The notes: generated by a model not told the origin, from the letters alone. A DNA stretch of 64,000 bases from Desulfoferrobacter suflitae (GCF_022603395.1 NZ_JAIBKA010000003.1:1-64000); one strand, 5' to 3'. Positions 15,818-25,105 are shown, counted from the stretch's first letter. A program made the numbers and translations.

Positions 15818-16665
15818 ACAGCTGTAGACTGCACGACTATTTTTGGCCCATCTGTTGCGCGTTGTTGATTAACGGGATGTTGTTCATGGGCATTGCAGTT
15901 CTTTGCCGCGAGAGTCCATCGAGTAAAGAAATGACGATCTCCAGCCCGATTCATCTGGCTGCGGGCGCTTTCGCCGTTCCATCCCAACCTGCACACGCGG
16001 AGCTGCCACAACCTGCCGTGCCCGAGTTGCCCTCAGAGCCTGAGAAGATCCCCGAGATCCCTCGGCTGAGCGACGCTGCAGTGCACTCGCAGGTGGAACC
16101 CGTCAGTGAGATAGAGCTTCCGCAATTGCAGCACGAAATTGCTCCTGATTTGATGCCGGTCAAGATTCCCAAGCCGAGCGAAGGAGTGAAATCGAAAGCA
16201 AAACCCAAGCGGCTTTCGGCCCGACCGGCACAGGTTCCAGCGGCAGAGTCGGTGCTCCCTGAGGTGATTGCGTCACCTGCCGGTACTGCGGTGACGAGCG
16301 GCACGCCGGGTAAGAGTTCGGGTGCTGCTGCCGGGCAGGCTTTGGCAGGTGCGGACCTGAATTCCAGGGAATTTGGGCTTGGCGAAGTGGATCAGGCGCC
16401 GCAGGTGATCAAGCAACACAAGCCCTCCTATCCTCTGCTGGCGCGGCGACGCAACCTGACGGGAAATGTTACGGTGAAATTCCTGGTGGACCGGCGTGGT
16501 AAGGTGTGCAAGCCGAAAATAATCGAGGCGCACCCTGAAGGAGTGTTTGAACAATCCGTTCTGGAGAGTGTCACCAAATGGCGTTTTAAGCCCGGAGTCT
16601 ACCAGGGCAGCGAAGTTTCCACCTGGGTGGTGCTGCCCATCCAGTTTCGTCTTGCAGGCGGCTGA
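15814..16665 (+). CDS. tonB: TonB energy-transducing protein
   Basis: A 283-residue protein from the ATG at 15814, which overlaps the exbD stop. It has an N-terminal membrane helix (FWPICCALLINGMLFMGIAV), a long proline-rich periplasmic linker (about residues 50-180, with PQPAVPELPSEPEKIPEIPR), and a C-terminal TonB domain. That domain holds KPSYPLLARRRNLTGNVTVK and the closing VTKWRFKPGVYQGSEV. The signature YP..A.....G.V.V is intact. It couples ExbBD to outer-membrane receptors, presumably the one at 8178-10352. Confidence 0.9.
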   Translation: MNSCRLHDYFWPICCALLINGMLFMGIAVLCRESPSSKEMTISSPIHLAAGAFAVPSQPAHAELPQPAVPELPSEPEKIPEIPRLSDAAVHSQVEPVSEIELPQLQHEIAPDLMPVKIPKPSEGVKSKAKPKRLSARPAQVPAAESVLPEVIASPAGTAVTSGTPGKSSGAAAGQALAGADLNSREFGLGEVDQAPQVIKQHKPSYPLLARRRNLTGNVTVKFLVDRRGKVCKPKIIEAHPEGVFEQSVLESVTKWRFKPGVYQGSEVSTWVVLPIQFRLAGG

Positions 16666-16666
16666 A

Positions 16667-17833
16667 ATGGGAACCGGCGCGAAAATCTTTCAACTAATGC
16701 TGGTCGGACTTGTGTCCCTTTCCTTCTGGGTTCCTGAAAACCTGCAAGCACAGGCGCCCAGGAAGGACCCCCAAAAGGTACTTTACCAGGCGAAGCAGGC
16801 CCTCGACAACCGACAGTACCGTCGGGCCATCCAGATCATCGAGCATTACCTGAAAGACAGCGGTACTGCCGGGTCCCCTCCTGCTTACGAAATTCTGGGC
16901 AATGCCTGGTACCATGAGGGCAACCTTGATGAAGCATACCGAGCCTTTCACAAGAGCTTCCAGTTGAATCCGAAGTCGTTCGAGTCGTGCTCCAACCTGG
17001 CAAGTGTTGCCTATGCCATGAGCAACCTGGAGGAAGCGGCTGGCTGGTACGAGAAGGCCCACGGGATCTCGCAGGAAAAATCCGGGGAGCTTCTCTACAA
17101 GGCGTCAGTGAGTTACTCCAAAGCAGGGAAGAAAACAGAGGCCCGCAGGGTGCTGCAGCAGATCCTCGAAGAGCAGGAGAAGATGCCGCAGTCGTGGTGG
17201 CAGCTGTTGATCCATGCGGATATCGATCTGGCTGACTGGAATGCGGCGGCACAGCATCTGGTGGCGTATCTGGATCGGTACCACACGGACGCGGAAGATT
17301 GGAAGCTGCTGGCGAAGGTCGCGGTGAACCGGAAAGACTACAAGACGGCAGCCGTTGCTCTGGAAATCGCCCATGTTCTGAAGGGACCGGAAAGGTCGGC
17401 ATGGAAAGAGCTGGCAAACCTCTACTTCGCTCTGGATATTCCTCTGCAGGCGGCTCGCTGTTTGGTAAAAGCCTTCGGTCCGAATCCCTCGGCGTCCCAG
17501 TGTGACGAAATGGCAGGAGCCTATGCGCGAGCGCATCGCCTGGCGGGCGCAATCGATTATGCGCGGCGGGCGATTGAGCTCGATCCAACCAGTGAGCGTT
17601 ATGTGGAGATCGGCAAGCTGTATTATCAGGCGGGTCGCTGGCAGGAGGCGGCGGATGCCCTGAACGCCGGCTTGCGGTTGGATGCTGCTTCCGGCCTGGC
17701 CCACTTGCTGTCGGGCTACACCGCCCTCGAACTGGACGACCTGGAAGCTGCCCGCTCGGCTTTCCAGAAGGCGGCCTGGGATGATGCCTGCAAAGCCCGG
17801 GCTCAGCAGGCAATGCGTGCCTTGGATTATTAG
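16667..17833 (+). CDS. TPR-repeat protein, last gene of the TonB operon
   Basis: A 388-residue exported protein with signal sequence FQLMLVGLVSLSFWVPENLQ. At least eight tetratricopeptide repeats fill the rest, for example AYEILGNAWYHEGNLDEAYR, SCSNLASVAYAMSNLEEAAG and YVEIGKLYYQAGRWQEAADA. Its start follows the tonB stop by one base. TPR proteins occupy the same position in TonB2 clusters of Vibrio and related systems. The exact function is unknown, but an assembly or bridging role in the periplasm is plausible. Confidence 0.85.
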   Translation: MGTGAKIFQLMLVGLVSLSFWVPENLQAQAPRKDPQKVLYQAKQALDNRQYRRAIQIIEHYLKDSGTAGSPPAYEILGNAWYHEGNLDEAYRAFHKSFQLNPKSFESCSNLASVAYAMSNLEEAAGWYEKAHGISQEKSGELLYKASVSYSKAGKKTEARRVLQQILEEQEKMPQSWWQLLIHADIDLADWNAAAQHLVAYLDRYHTDAEDWKLLAKVAVNRKDYKTAAVALEIAHVLKGPERSAWKELANLYFALDIPLQAARCLVKAFGPNPSASQCDEMAGAYARAHRLAGAIDYARRAIELDPTSERYVEIGKLYYQAGRWQEAADALNAGLRLDAASGLAHLLSGYTALELDDLEAARSAFQKAAWDDACKARAQQAMRALDY

Positions 17834-17871
17834 TGGACGAAGGCAACGTGGCGGCACACTCGACGAGTTTG

Positions 17872-17900
17872 CCTTGACCATAGGAGCGTTTTGATCTAGA
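17872..17900 (+). promoter_or_regulatory. Possible promoter of RNA E3
   Basis: A TTGACC element at about 17874 and TAGAAA about 17 bases later precede the E3 unit. The -10 element is weak, but the spacing and the distance to the terminator match E2. Confidence 0.4.
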
Positions 17901-17904
17901 AAAT

Positions 17905-18025
17905 AACACAACGGTCGCCTGAAGGCGGTTGGCTCCATACGAATTTTTACCGGCGGTTTTCAATTTGGCCACGAAGGCTTACGCCCGACCAGAGGGCAGG
18001 GGGGTCTCGTGGTTTTTTTTATTTT
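17905..18025 (+). ncRNA. Candidate regulatory RNA E3 between the TonB operon and cooT
   Basis: About 115 nt ending in a T-rich terminator (CCACGA...TCGTGG followed by eight T). Shared with E2 are an early GC hairpin with a GAA-containing loop (TCGCC-TGAA-GGCGG), a CATAC motif, TTCAAT two or three bases before the core, and the core GGCCAYGAAGGCYT. E3 lies about 70 bases after the TPR gene and about 35 bases before the cooT start. It may be a plain terminator of the TonB operon, a leader of cooT, or a free RNA. The resemblance to E2 favours a common regulatory role. Confidence 0.45.
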
Positions 18026-18059
18026 GCAGCATCCATCGCAGGCACTGGAGGGTTATGTC

Positions 18060-18248
18060 ATGTGTGAAGCACACGCTTATCTGACGAGAGAAGGCAAAGA
18101 AGAGCTGGTTATGCAGAGTGTCGAAGTGCTCCGACCGGAAGGTGATCAGCTGTACATGCAGAGTATCTTTGGGGAGCAGCGCTGGATCAGGGGGCACATA
18201 AAGGAAATGAATCTGGTGCAGCACCGCATCGTTTTAGAGGAAGACTAG
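18060..18248 (+). CDS. cooT: CooT-family nickel-binding protein
   Basis: A 62-residue protein beginning MCEAHAYLTREGKEELVMQS. The start is set by GGAGGG seven bases upstream. It matches the CooT family (PF10133) in length and pattern: Cys2 directly after the start methionine, VEVLRPEGDQLYMQSIFGEQ, and GHIKEMNLVQHRIVLEE. In Rhodospirillum CooT helps mature nickel CO dehydrogenase, and the dimer binds nickel through Cys2. Its presence supports nickel as the metal handled by this island. An older annotation of the family as RNA-binding is possible but less supported. Confidence 0.85.
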   Translation: MCEAHAYLTREGKEELVMQSVEVLRPEGDQLYMQSIFGEQRWIRGHIKEMNLVQHRIVLEED

Positions 18249-18399
18249 GCGGCCGTCTGAAAGCTCCTTCTCCCTCGATGGAGAGGGTTGTGATGAGGAG
18301 GCAACGGGTTGAAATCTCATTTCTTCATTTAACCTCTGTCCCTCGATGGGGAGAGGTATTTCTCATTCTCGGACAAGTTTCCAGCTGCGGGAGACCAAT

Positions 18400-18831
18400 T
18401 TGCTCAGGATAGCAGTCATTGACGGACAGGGCGGGGGGATCGGTTCTGTCGTTATTAAGAAAATCAAGCAGGTTTATGGCGAACAGGTTGAAGTCTGGGG
18501 TCTGGGAACCAATGCCATTGCAACTTCTCAGATGCTCAAGGCAGGGGCCAACCGTGGAGCGGCCGGGCAAAACGCCGTGTGCCACTGTGCCCGGCAGGCG
18601 GACATCATTGTGGGTTCCATTTCGATTTTGATCGCAAACGCCATGATGGGTGAGGTCACCCCCGCAATCGCTCAAGCTATGGGGTCCTGCACTGCCACCA
18701 AGATTTTGCTTCCCATTTCCCAGGATCCCGTGCTGGTCGTCGGCAGCGTGCGTGAACCTCTGCCGCACCTGGTCGACCAGTTGGTGAACGACTACCTGAA
18801 ACCCTTTGTGGATGCCAGCGGCAAGCCCTAA
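18400..18831 (+). CDS. DUF3842 family protein
   Basis: A 143-residue protein, probably starting at the TTG at 18400 (GGGAG nine bases upstream), which gives LRIAVIDGQGGGIGSVVIKK. It contains VWGLGTNAIATSQMLKAGAN and DIIVGSISILIANAMMGEVT, the hallmarks of DUF3842, a small Rossmann-like protein of anaerobes with no known function. It lies about 150 bases after cooT on the same strand. Two copies of a CCCTCGATGGRGAGRG repeat (18272 and 18341) fall in between. Confidence 0.75.
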   Translation: MLRIAVIDGQGGGIGSVVIKKIKQVYGEQVEVWGLGTNAIATSQMLKAGANRGAAGQNAVCHCARQADIIVGSISILIANAMMGEVTPAIAQAMGSCTATKILLPISQDPVLVVGSVREPLPHLVDQLVNDYLKPFVDASGKP

Positions 18832-19120
18832 TTTGATTCGCATCTGCTGGAGCCTGTTTGAGAACGGGTCGAAAGGGTGCCGCGATCCTTGCAACACACG
18901 CCATATTCGAGCGATCATGCGCTTTTCGGGGCTCCAACTGCTGTCGGAATGACTTCGGGCGGCCTTGCCGGACAGGCTCCGGGCGTCCCACGCCCCTGAT
19001 CGCGCCCCGTCTGCCTCCCGCTGCAGGCAGGAACCTCCGGTCTCTGCCACTCCATCCTTATTCGAGACCTGTGCGGTCGGCGGCCCGCCCTCGACTTCCC
19101 ATGCCGCATGAAATTCAGCA
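18832..19120. other. Intergenic stretch before the fur-katA operon
   Basis: No gene is supported in these 290 bases. Confidence 0.4.
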
Positions 19121-19168
19121 TTGACAATATCCGCTGTTGACAGTATTGTTATTGATAATGATTCTCTT
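19121..19168 (+). promoter_or_regulatory. Promoter with Fur/PerR-type operator
   Basis: TTGACA at 19121-19126 and TATTGT at 19144-19149 (17-base spacer) form a likely promoter. The sequence ATTGATAATGATTCTC (19151-19166) resembles a Fur box (GATAATGATAATCATTATC). Its position at the presumed transcription start suggests autoregulation by the following regulator. Confidence 0.6.
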
Positions 19169-19196
19169 TTAATAGATGTCTGCTTATAGGGAAAAT

Positions 19197-19673
19197 ATGA
19201 ATACTCGCCCCTCCACCACCCAACAACGCATCGATCAGATGGTCGCCAAGCTGAAGGCGCACGATTGCAGGATAACTCCACAGCGACTGGCCATCCTCAG
19301 AATACTGGCGGCCGGCGAGGACCACCCTTCGGTAGAAATGGTCCATGAAAGGGTCAAACATGAATTTCCCACAACCAGCATCGCTACCGTCTACAAAACG
19401 GTTCATCTGCTCAAGCAGATCAACGAGGTAGTGGAAATCGCTTTTCCCGACTGGAGCAACCGTTACGATGGCGGCAAACCCTTTCCCCACCCTCATGTGA
19501 TCTGTATCCGTTGCAGGAAAATTACCGATCCGAAGCTTGGCTTCCTGAAGAATATGACAGCGCAGGTGGCCGCTGAAACCGGATTTGACATAGTGGAGTA
19601 CCGCCTGGATTTTTTTGGCATTTGTGCCGACTGCAAAGAAAAAGAAGGACCGACAAAGGAGGAATTGACATGA
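19197..19673 (+). CDS. Fur/PerR-family metal-dependent regulator
   Basis: A 158-residue protein if started at the ATG at 19197 (AGGGA five bases upstream). An ATG at 19176 adds seven residues. The winged helix is [20 protein letters not shown] to [20 protein letters not shown], and the regulatory metal site has HPHVICIRC and FFGICADC. The CxxC pairs are the structural zinc site. Because the next gene is a catalase overlapping by four bases, a PerR-like peroxide sensor is more likely than an iron regulator. Family and operator do not settle this. Confidence 0.87.
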   Translation: MNTRPSTTQQRIDQMVAKLKAHDCRITPQRLAILRILAAGEDHPSVEMVHERVKHEFPTTSIATVYKTVHLLKQINEVVEIAFPDWSNRYDGGKPFPHPHVICIRCRKITDPKLGFLKNMTAQVAAETGFDIVEYRLDFFGICADCKEKEGPTKEELT

Positions 19674-21124
19674 CCAACGACGAGCGCAAGCCCACCACAA
19701 ACGATGCCGGAATCCCCGTATCCAGCGATGAATACTCGCTGACCGTGGGGCCTGATGGACCCATTTTGCTGCAGGATTACTATTTGATCGAGCAGATGGC
19801 CAACTTCAACCGCGAACGTATTCCGGAGCGCCAGCCTCATGCCAAGGGGTCCGGAGCGTTCGGCTACTTCGAGGTGACCAAGGATGTCAGCGCCTACACC
19901 AAGGCAGCGGTGTTCCAGCCGGGTACCAGGACGGAAACGCTGATTCGCTTTTCCACCGTGGCCGGCGAGCGTGGCAGCCCGGACACCTGGCGTGACCCGC
20001 GCGGCTTCGCGCTGAAGTTTTACACCAGCGAAGGCAACTACGACATGGTGGGGAACAATACTCCCATATTCTTCCTGCGCGATCCCATGAAATTCCAGCA
20101 CTTCATTCGCTCCCAGAAGCGCCGTGCCGACAGCGGCCTGCGCGATCACGACATGCAGTGGGATTTTTGGACCCTGTCGCCCGAGTCGGCGCACCAGGTC
20201 ACCTGGCTGATGGGTGACCGCGGCATTCCCAAAACCTGGCGACACATGAACGGTTATTCAAGCCATACCTACATGTGGGTCAACGCCAAGGGGGAGCGTT
20301 TCTGGGTGAAGTACCACTTCAAGACCGATCAGGGCATTGACTGTCTCACCCAGGCGGAGGCCGACCGAATCGCGGGCGAAGACGCCGATTACCATCGACG
20401 CGACCTGTTCGAGGCCATCAAGCGAGGAGATTATCCCAGCTGGACTCTGAAGATGCAGATCATGCCCTTTGCGGAAGCCGAGACGTACCGCTTCAACCCT
20501 TTTGACTTGACCAAAGTGTGGCCGCACAGCGACTACCCGCTGCATGAAGTCGGGCGTTTAGTACTGAACCGCAATCCAACCGACTTTCACACCGAAATCG
20601 AGCAGGCGGCGTTCGAACCGAACAATCTGGTACCAGGCATTGGTCCCAGTCCGGACAAGATGTTGCTCGCGCGGCTGTTCTCTTATGCCGACGCTCACCG
20701 GGCCCGGCTGGGTGTCAATTATAAGCAGATTCCGGTCAACCGGCCCAAATGCCCTGTACACAGCTACAGTAAGGACGGCGCCATGCGCGTCGAGAACGTA
20801 TCCGACCCGGTGTATGCACCAAATTCCAAGGGAGGCCCGCAGGCCGATGCCAAGCGCTATCCGCAGGTAGAGGTGTGGCAGGCCAGCGGGGAATTTATCC
20901 GTGCCGCATATACCCTGCGCAAGGATGACGACGACTGGGGCCAGGCCGGTACCCTGGTGCGCAAGGTCATGGACGCAGAGCAGCGTGATCGGCTGGTGTC
21001 CAATGTGGTCGGCCACCTCAAGAAAGGCGTGTCCGGGCCCGTGCTGCAGCGTGCCTGCGAATACTGGCGCAAGATCGACCGGGAGATTGGCGACCGCATT
21101 GCTCAAGGCGTAAACGGCGCATGA
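19670..21124 (+). CDS. katA: Monofunctional heme catalase (KatA type)
   Basis: A 484-residue small-subunit catalase, normal length for clade 3. The active-site histidine is in [17 protein letters not shown], with the heme pocket [20 protein letters not shown] and the catalytic asparagine in [13 protein letters not shown]. The proximal heme tyrosine is in [15 protein letters not shown]. It breaks hydrogen peroxide down to water and oxygen in the cytoplasm. The start codon overlaps the stop of the Fur/PerR gene (ATGA), so regulator and target form one transcription unit. Confidence 0.95.
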   Translation: MTNDERKPTTNDAGIPVSSDEYSLTVGPDGPILLQDYYLIEQMANFNRERIPERQPHAKGSGAFGYFEVTKDVSAYTKAAVFQPGTRTETLIRFSTVAGERGSPDTWRDPRGFALKFYTSEGNYDMVGNNTPIFFLRDPMKFQHFIRSQKRRADSGLRDHDMQWDFWTLSPESAHQVTWLMGDRGIPKTWRHMNGYSSHTYMWVNAKGERFWVKYHFKTDQGIDCLTQAEADRIAGEDADYHRRDLFEAIKRGDYPSWTLKMQIMPFAEAETYRFNPFDLTKVWPHSDYPLHEVGRLVLNRNPTDFHTEIEQAAFEPNNLVPGIGPSPDKMLLARLFSYADAHRARLGVNYKQIPVNRPKCPVHSYSKDGAMRVENVSDPVYAPNSKGGPQADAKRYPQVEVWQASGEFIRAAYTLRKDDDDWGQAGTLVRKVMDAEQRDRLVSNVVGHLKKGVSGPVLQRACEYWRKIDREIGDRIAQGVNGA

Positions 21125-21149
21125 CCGCTGGGAAATTGCCGCCGGCTCG

Positions 21150-21803
21150 TCATGACCGCAGGGATGGTCCGGGGCGGGCTTCGCGAGCTTTCTGTTTATC
21201 TGATTTCACAGGTTTTTTTCGATGACGTGAGGCAAATTCTTCGGCGAGGTTGCGCAGACTGGTTTGCAGCATGAATGCACAGCGCTCACAAAAGAGGATG
21301 TGCAATTTGTCAAGCTGGCCGACCTTGGAGCTGAAATGCATCAAACAGAGGGATTCCTCGCAGTGGTACAGCGACAACGTATGCGCGACCTCGTGCAGGG
21401 CAACCTTGGCCAGTCGCTCATAGTAGCGGTCAATGGAAACTGCCGTACCGTCCTCATTGTGCCGCAGGCGGAAACCGGAAACCACTGCGGCTCTACCCCC
21501 CATTTCGGCTTCACCGAAGACGTAGGTGAGAATCGGAATACACAGGTCAAGGTTGGTCAGCGCAAGAATTCTGGGATATTTGGGAAACGCACACCCGCTC
21601 AGGTGTTTGAGAATGAGACCGGCGTCGAACTGCTGCCGGTGAGCCTGGTAGGCATTCTCTGGAACTTCGTGTGGACCCAGGAAGTCGACCTCTATTCCCA
21701 GGACTGCCTGGAGGTTGGCTGCCACCACCCGCAGTGCGATTTCTCCCAGCCTGCCCATTTCCACAATGCCCAGGCGCAGGGTCGAAGGCTTGACTTTGGT
21801 CAT
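21150..21803 (-). CDS. amzA: Archaemetzincin-family zinc protease
   Basis: A 217-residue protein from the ATG at 21803 (GTG at 21812 also in frame). The zinc motif HEVAHTLSLYHC, followed by EESLCLMHFSS and CERC, is the archaemetzincin signature (HExxHxxxxxHC plus a second zinc site of cysteines). The N-terminal IVEMGRLGEIALRVVAANLQ is also typical. The family is named from archaea and is also found in vertebrates and some bacteria. Its natural substrates are unknown. It lies 34 bases after the response-regulator gene on the same strand and may be cotranscribed. Confidence 0.88.
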   Translation of the reverse strand: MTKVKPSTLRLGIVEMGRLGEIALRVVAANLQAVLGIEVDFLGPHEVPENAYQAHRQQFDAGLILKHLSGCAFPKYPRILALTNLDLCIPILTYVFGEAEMGGRAAVVSGFRLRHNEDGTAVSIDRYYERLAKVALHEVAHTLSLYHCEESLCLMHFSSKVGQLDKLHILFCERCAFMLQTSLRNLAEEFASRHRKKPVKSDKQKAREARPGPSLRS

Positions 21804-21837
21804 GGGTCCCACTCGTCCAATCTTTGGCTGACCGCTG

Positions 21838-23196
21838 TTACGAAGCCGTGTCCGACGGTTTCAGACGATACTTCTTGATCTTGTTATGCAGGGTGGTCCT
21901 GTTAACCTCGAGCAGACCGGCTGCTTTGGAAATATTCCCATCGCACATGGCCAGGATGCGCTCGATGTGTTTTTTTTCCATTTCCTTGAGGGAGTTCGGG
22001 AAGGAGAGGTCGGTGGTGCCGGAGCGGAAGATAAAGGCGAAGTCGTCCCTGCTCAGATGACGCCCCTTGGACAGCACGACAGCACGTTCCAGTGCGTTTT
22101 CCAGTTCACGCACGTTGCCCGGCCAGTCATAGGACTGCAGCAAATCGAGTGCCTTCTGCTGAATCCCCATAACGGGCTTGTTGGTTTCACGCCGAAAACG
22201 GTCGAGAAAATGATGTGCCAGGGCGGGAATGTCGTCCAGTCGGCGGCGCAGGGGAGGGACTTCTATTTCGATGACATTGAGACGAAAGTAAAAATCCTTG
22301 CGAAAGGTCCCCTGCTCGATTTCCCTGGGCAGGTTCCGATGAGTGGCGCACACCAGTCGGAAATCCACCGCTATGTCTTTGGCGCCCCCGACTCGATGAA
22401 ATTTCTTCTCCTCCAGTACGCGCAGCAGGTCCACCTGCATTTTCAGAGGGATTTCTCCGATTTCATCCAGGAACAGAGTCCCTCCTTCAGCCATTTCCAG
22501 ACGGCCTTTTTTGGCCCGTGTGGCTCCCGTGAATGCGCCGGTTTCATGCCCGAATAATTCACTCTCCAGCAATGATTCGGTAAATGCGCCGCAATTGATG
22601 GGGATGAAGGGACCGTAGCGACGCTCGCTCTTGGCATGGATGGCCTTTGCCACCAACTCCTTGCCCGTGCCCGTCTCTCCTCGCAAGAGTACGGGAGAGT
22701 CCACCTTGGCAACCTCCTCGATCAGGGAAAAGAGCTGCTGCATACACTCGGATGAGCCCACCAGGTTCTCATAGCGCATCCTGGTGGCAACGTGTTCCCG
22801 CAGCAATATGTTTTCATCAATGAGCTTCTTTTGTTGCAGCAATTTTTCTACCAGCAGCGTCAATTGCTCCGGCTCGAAGGGCTTCATGAGATAATCGTTG
22901 GCTCCCCGTTTCATGGCTTCTACAGCGGTTTCGACGGAGGCATAGGCGGTAATCATCACGGCCATACTGTAAGGATAGTCGGCTTTCACACGATCGAGGA
23001 CCTCCAGTCCACCAATATCGGGCATTTTGATATCGAGAAAGATGAGATCGTATTCTTTGGTCTTGAGCATTTCCAGTGCCTGCCGCCCCCCCTCGGCGCC
23101 CTGAACCTCATAACCCGACTTCCTAAGCCAGCCGATGAGCGATTCCCGTACAATCAACTCATCATCAACGACCAGGATCTTGATACGTCCCATCAT
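21838..23196 (-). CDS. Sigma-54-dependent response regulator (NtrC/AtoC type)
   Basis: A 452-residue regulator. The receiver domain (about 1-120) has the acidic pair in ILVVDDE, the phosphorylation aspartate in [11 protein letters not shown], and a lysine in YLMKPFEP. The AAA+ domain has Walker A GETGTGKE, the sigma-54 contact loop GAFTGAT, and Walker [13 protein letters not shown] Fis-type helix-turn-helix ends the protein ([20 protein letters not shown]). All key residues are present. It follows its kinase gene by 57 bases on the same strand. A candidate sigma-54-like promoter stands before the divergent gene at 25175. Confidence 0.93.
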   Translation of the reverse strand: MMGRIKILVVDDELIVRESLIGWLRKSGYEVQGAEGGRQALEMLKTKEYDLIFLDIKMPDIGGLEVLDRVKADYPYSMAVMITAYASVETAVEAMKRGANDYLMKPFEPEQLTLLVEKLLQQKKLIDENILLREHVATRMRYENLVGSSECMQQLFSLIEEVAKVDSPVLLRGETGTGKELVAKAIHAKSERRYGPFIPINCGAFTESLLESELFGHETGAFTGATRAKKGRLEMAEGGTLFLDEIGEIPLKMQVDLLRVLEEKKFHRVGGAKDIAVDFRLVCATHRNLPREIEQGTFRKDFYFRLNVIEIEVPPLRRRLDDIPALAHHFLDRFRRETNKPVMGIQQKALDLLQSYDWPGNVRELENALERAVVLSKGRHLSRDDFAFIFRSGTTDLSFPNSLKEMEKKHIERILAMCDGNISKAAGLLEVNRTTLHNKIKKYRLKPSDTAS

Positions 23197-23253
23197 GACG
23201 GATGTGTCCTCCTTTGCCTGTTTGCATGCATGCCCCGACCGTTTGCGGCAGCT

Positions 23254-24777
23254 TCATTCACAGGTCGCGTCTTCGGGAATTGGGAAAAAGCGAACGATAA
23301 AATTGGAGCCCTTGCCGACTTCGCTCTTCACATAGATGGACCCGTGATGCTCTTTGATGATCCCATAGACGACGGACAGTCCCAGTCCGACGCCCTTGTC
23401 CTGGTTCTTGGTGGAGAAAAAAGGCTCGAAAATTTGTGACAGCATTTCCTCCGGAATGCCCACTCCGGAATCCTCCACCTCCAGCCGTATCAGGTTCTTG
23501 CGGTCCTCCCAGCGGGTCCTCACAGCAATATCGCCTCCGTTCGGCATGGATTCCATGGCGTTGAAAAAAAGATTGACGATGCATTGCTGGATCTGACTGG
23601 GATCACCCACCATCTCGGGCAAATCATCCTCCAAATCGAGGTGCAGTTTGACTTCCTGTAATTCCATTTTATGGCCGAACAGAGACACCACCTTGTGGAT
23701 GATTTCGTTGATCTGGAACGGTTTTCGCTCCATCTTCTGCTGTCTGGAAAACGACAGCAGATTGCTGACAATGTGGCTGCAACGAGCCGATTCCGTATCG
23801 ATGAGCTGCAGGTAGTATTTGTATTGAGCAAGGTTTTCGGGGGTGAGCGGTTCTTCTTCCAGACCCCGGTGCACCAACCGTGCTAGCGCGTGTATCCCTG
23901 AAAGGGGATTGTTGATTTCGTGTACGGAACTGGCGACCAGTTTCCCCAGGGCAATCATCTTGTCTTCATGGATCAGGCGAGTGAGGTTCATGGTCAGGCT
24001 GCGGGTTTTTTGCTCTACTCTGTTTTCAAGCTCATCGGTGATGTCTCGCAAAATTTCCAGAACCAGATCTACTTTGCCTTGACTGTTCTTGAGGGGCATC
24101 GTGGTCACTTCACAATACCACATTTGACTGTTGCGGTCGAAGTGTTCATGGATGGCATGCGCCATGCCTCCGGTTTCGATGCTTTCCGCCAGGGGACAGA
24201 TGTCCCCACGTTCACTGCAGGGACCGGTGGCCTGGTGGCTCACTTGATAACAATATTTGCCTATGATCTCGTCCTTGGTCATACCGACCGAATCCAGCAG
24301 GGCCTGGTTGGCATCGAGTATCCTCAGATCCGGCTGCATGATGAGAACTCGATCCTGGATACTCGAAAAAATGCTGTCAACGATGCCTTGCACCATTTCC
24401 AGCTGGCGCTTTTCCAGCAGATATTCTTCGCGAAATCGAACTATATCGCTGAACAATCTGGATATTGCCGATTCCAAGACTTTCAACCGAGCGGGTTTAC
24501 GCTTCAGGAAATCCTCCAGCAGCACTTCGTTGCCGGTGAGCTCGATTACCAGGTCAAGATCCTTTATGGCGAAAAAATCATGGTAATCTCTCGTGGTGAA
24601 GATACCCTTCTGGCGTGCCAACTGAATCCCTGCCGCGGTATCGTTGATGTCCGCTACCGCGACAATTTGCGCCTGCAGACGTGGAAAACGCTTGGCATCC
24701 AGCATTTCCAGAAAGGCCTTGCAACGCTTGCCGCCACCAATAACGGCAATGTTCATCAATTGCTTCGAATGCTTCAC
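23254..24777 (-). CDS. Sensor histidine kinase with N-terminal Rossmann-like domain
   Basis: A 507-residue soluble kinase. The GTG at 24777 has a strong ribosome binding site (GGAAAGGAAA). Residues 8-110 look like the NAD(P)-binding half of an oxidoreductase: MNIAVIGGGKRCKAFLEML, then IVAVADINDTAAGIQLARQK and DLDLVIELTGNE. A PAS domain follows (about 130-245, with a CSERGDICPLAES cysteine segment), then the HisKA histidine in LVASSVHEINNPLSGIHALA and an ATPase domain with NLFFNAMESMPNGG and GVGLGLSVVYG. No membrane helix is seen, so the input is cytoplasmic. The fusion suggests sensing of a nucleotide or redox state. Its partner is the adjacent regulator. Confidence 0.88.
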   Translation of the reverse strand: MKHSKQLMNIAVIGGGKRCKAFLEMLDAKRFPRLQAQIVAVADINDTAAGIQLARQKGIFTTRDYHDFFAIKDLDLVIELTGNEVLLEDFLKRKPARLKVLESAISRLFSDIVRFREEYLLEKRQLEMVQGIVDSIFSSIQDRVLIMQPDLRILDANQALLDSVGMTKDEIIGKYCYQVSHQATGPCSERGDICPLAESIETGGMAHAIHEHFDRNSQMWYCEVTTMPLKNSQGKVDLVLEILRDITDELENRVEQKTRSLTMNLTRLIHEDKMIALGKLVASSVHEINNPLSGIHALARLVHRGLEEEPLTPENLAQYKYYLQLIDTESARCSHIVSNLLSFSRQQKMERKPFQINEIIHKVVSLFGHKMELQEVKLHLDLEDDLPEMVGDPSQIQQCIVNLFFNAMESMPNGGDIAVRTRWEDRKNLIRLEVEDSGVGIPEEMLSQIFEPFFSTKNQDKGVGLGLSVVYGIIKEHHGSIYVKSEVGKGSNFIVRFFPIPEDATCE

Positions 24778-25105
24778 CCCATTTCCTTTCCCGATCCCCA
24801 GAATGAGTCGGTCAACGGTAGGTGTTGAAAAATTAGATAGCCAGTCGAAAATTTAGACAGCGACTCCTGGGCACCAACCATGCGGCTTTTGAGAAAACCG
24901 GGCAATTCGTCGGCTAAAAAGTCAACAATCCTATTCCATAGGATCAGGCCGCGTGAAACGAGTGTGCTCCCGACTTCCGACCGGCTTGTTATTTTGAAAA
25001 GGTTTCCAATAAAACGTATAAGTAATTGTATTTAATAGCTAAAAGCGATAAAAAGCCAATCCCTGAAAAGCCTTTTAGGCAGCCGCCTCGGCCAAATTCA
25101 AAGGT
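24778..25105. other. Intergenic stretch, possible insertion-sequence scar
   Basis: The AT-rich sequence between divergent genes includes TAGCCAGTCGAAAATTTAGA CAG (24836-24858). This resembles stretches found at ends or in leaders of some IS21-like elements. No transposase sequence or terminal repeat is present. No gene is supported. Confidence 0.3.

Noticed and set aside
24836-24858. Complete insertion sequence at the IS21-like scar
   Set aside because: Only about 20 bases are suggestive. There is no transposase frame and no second end.
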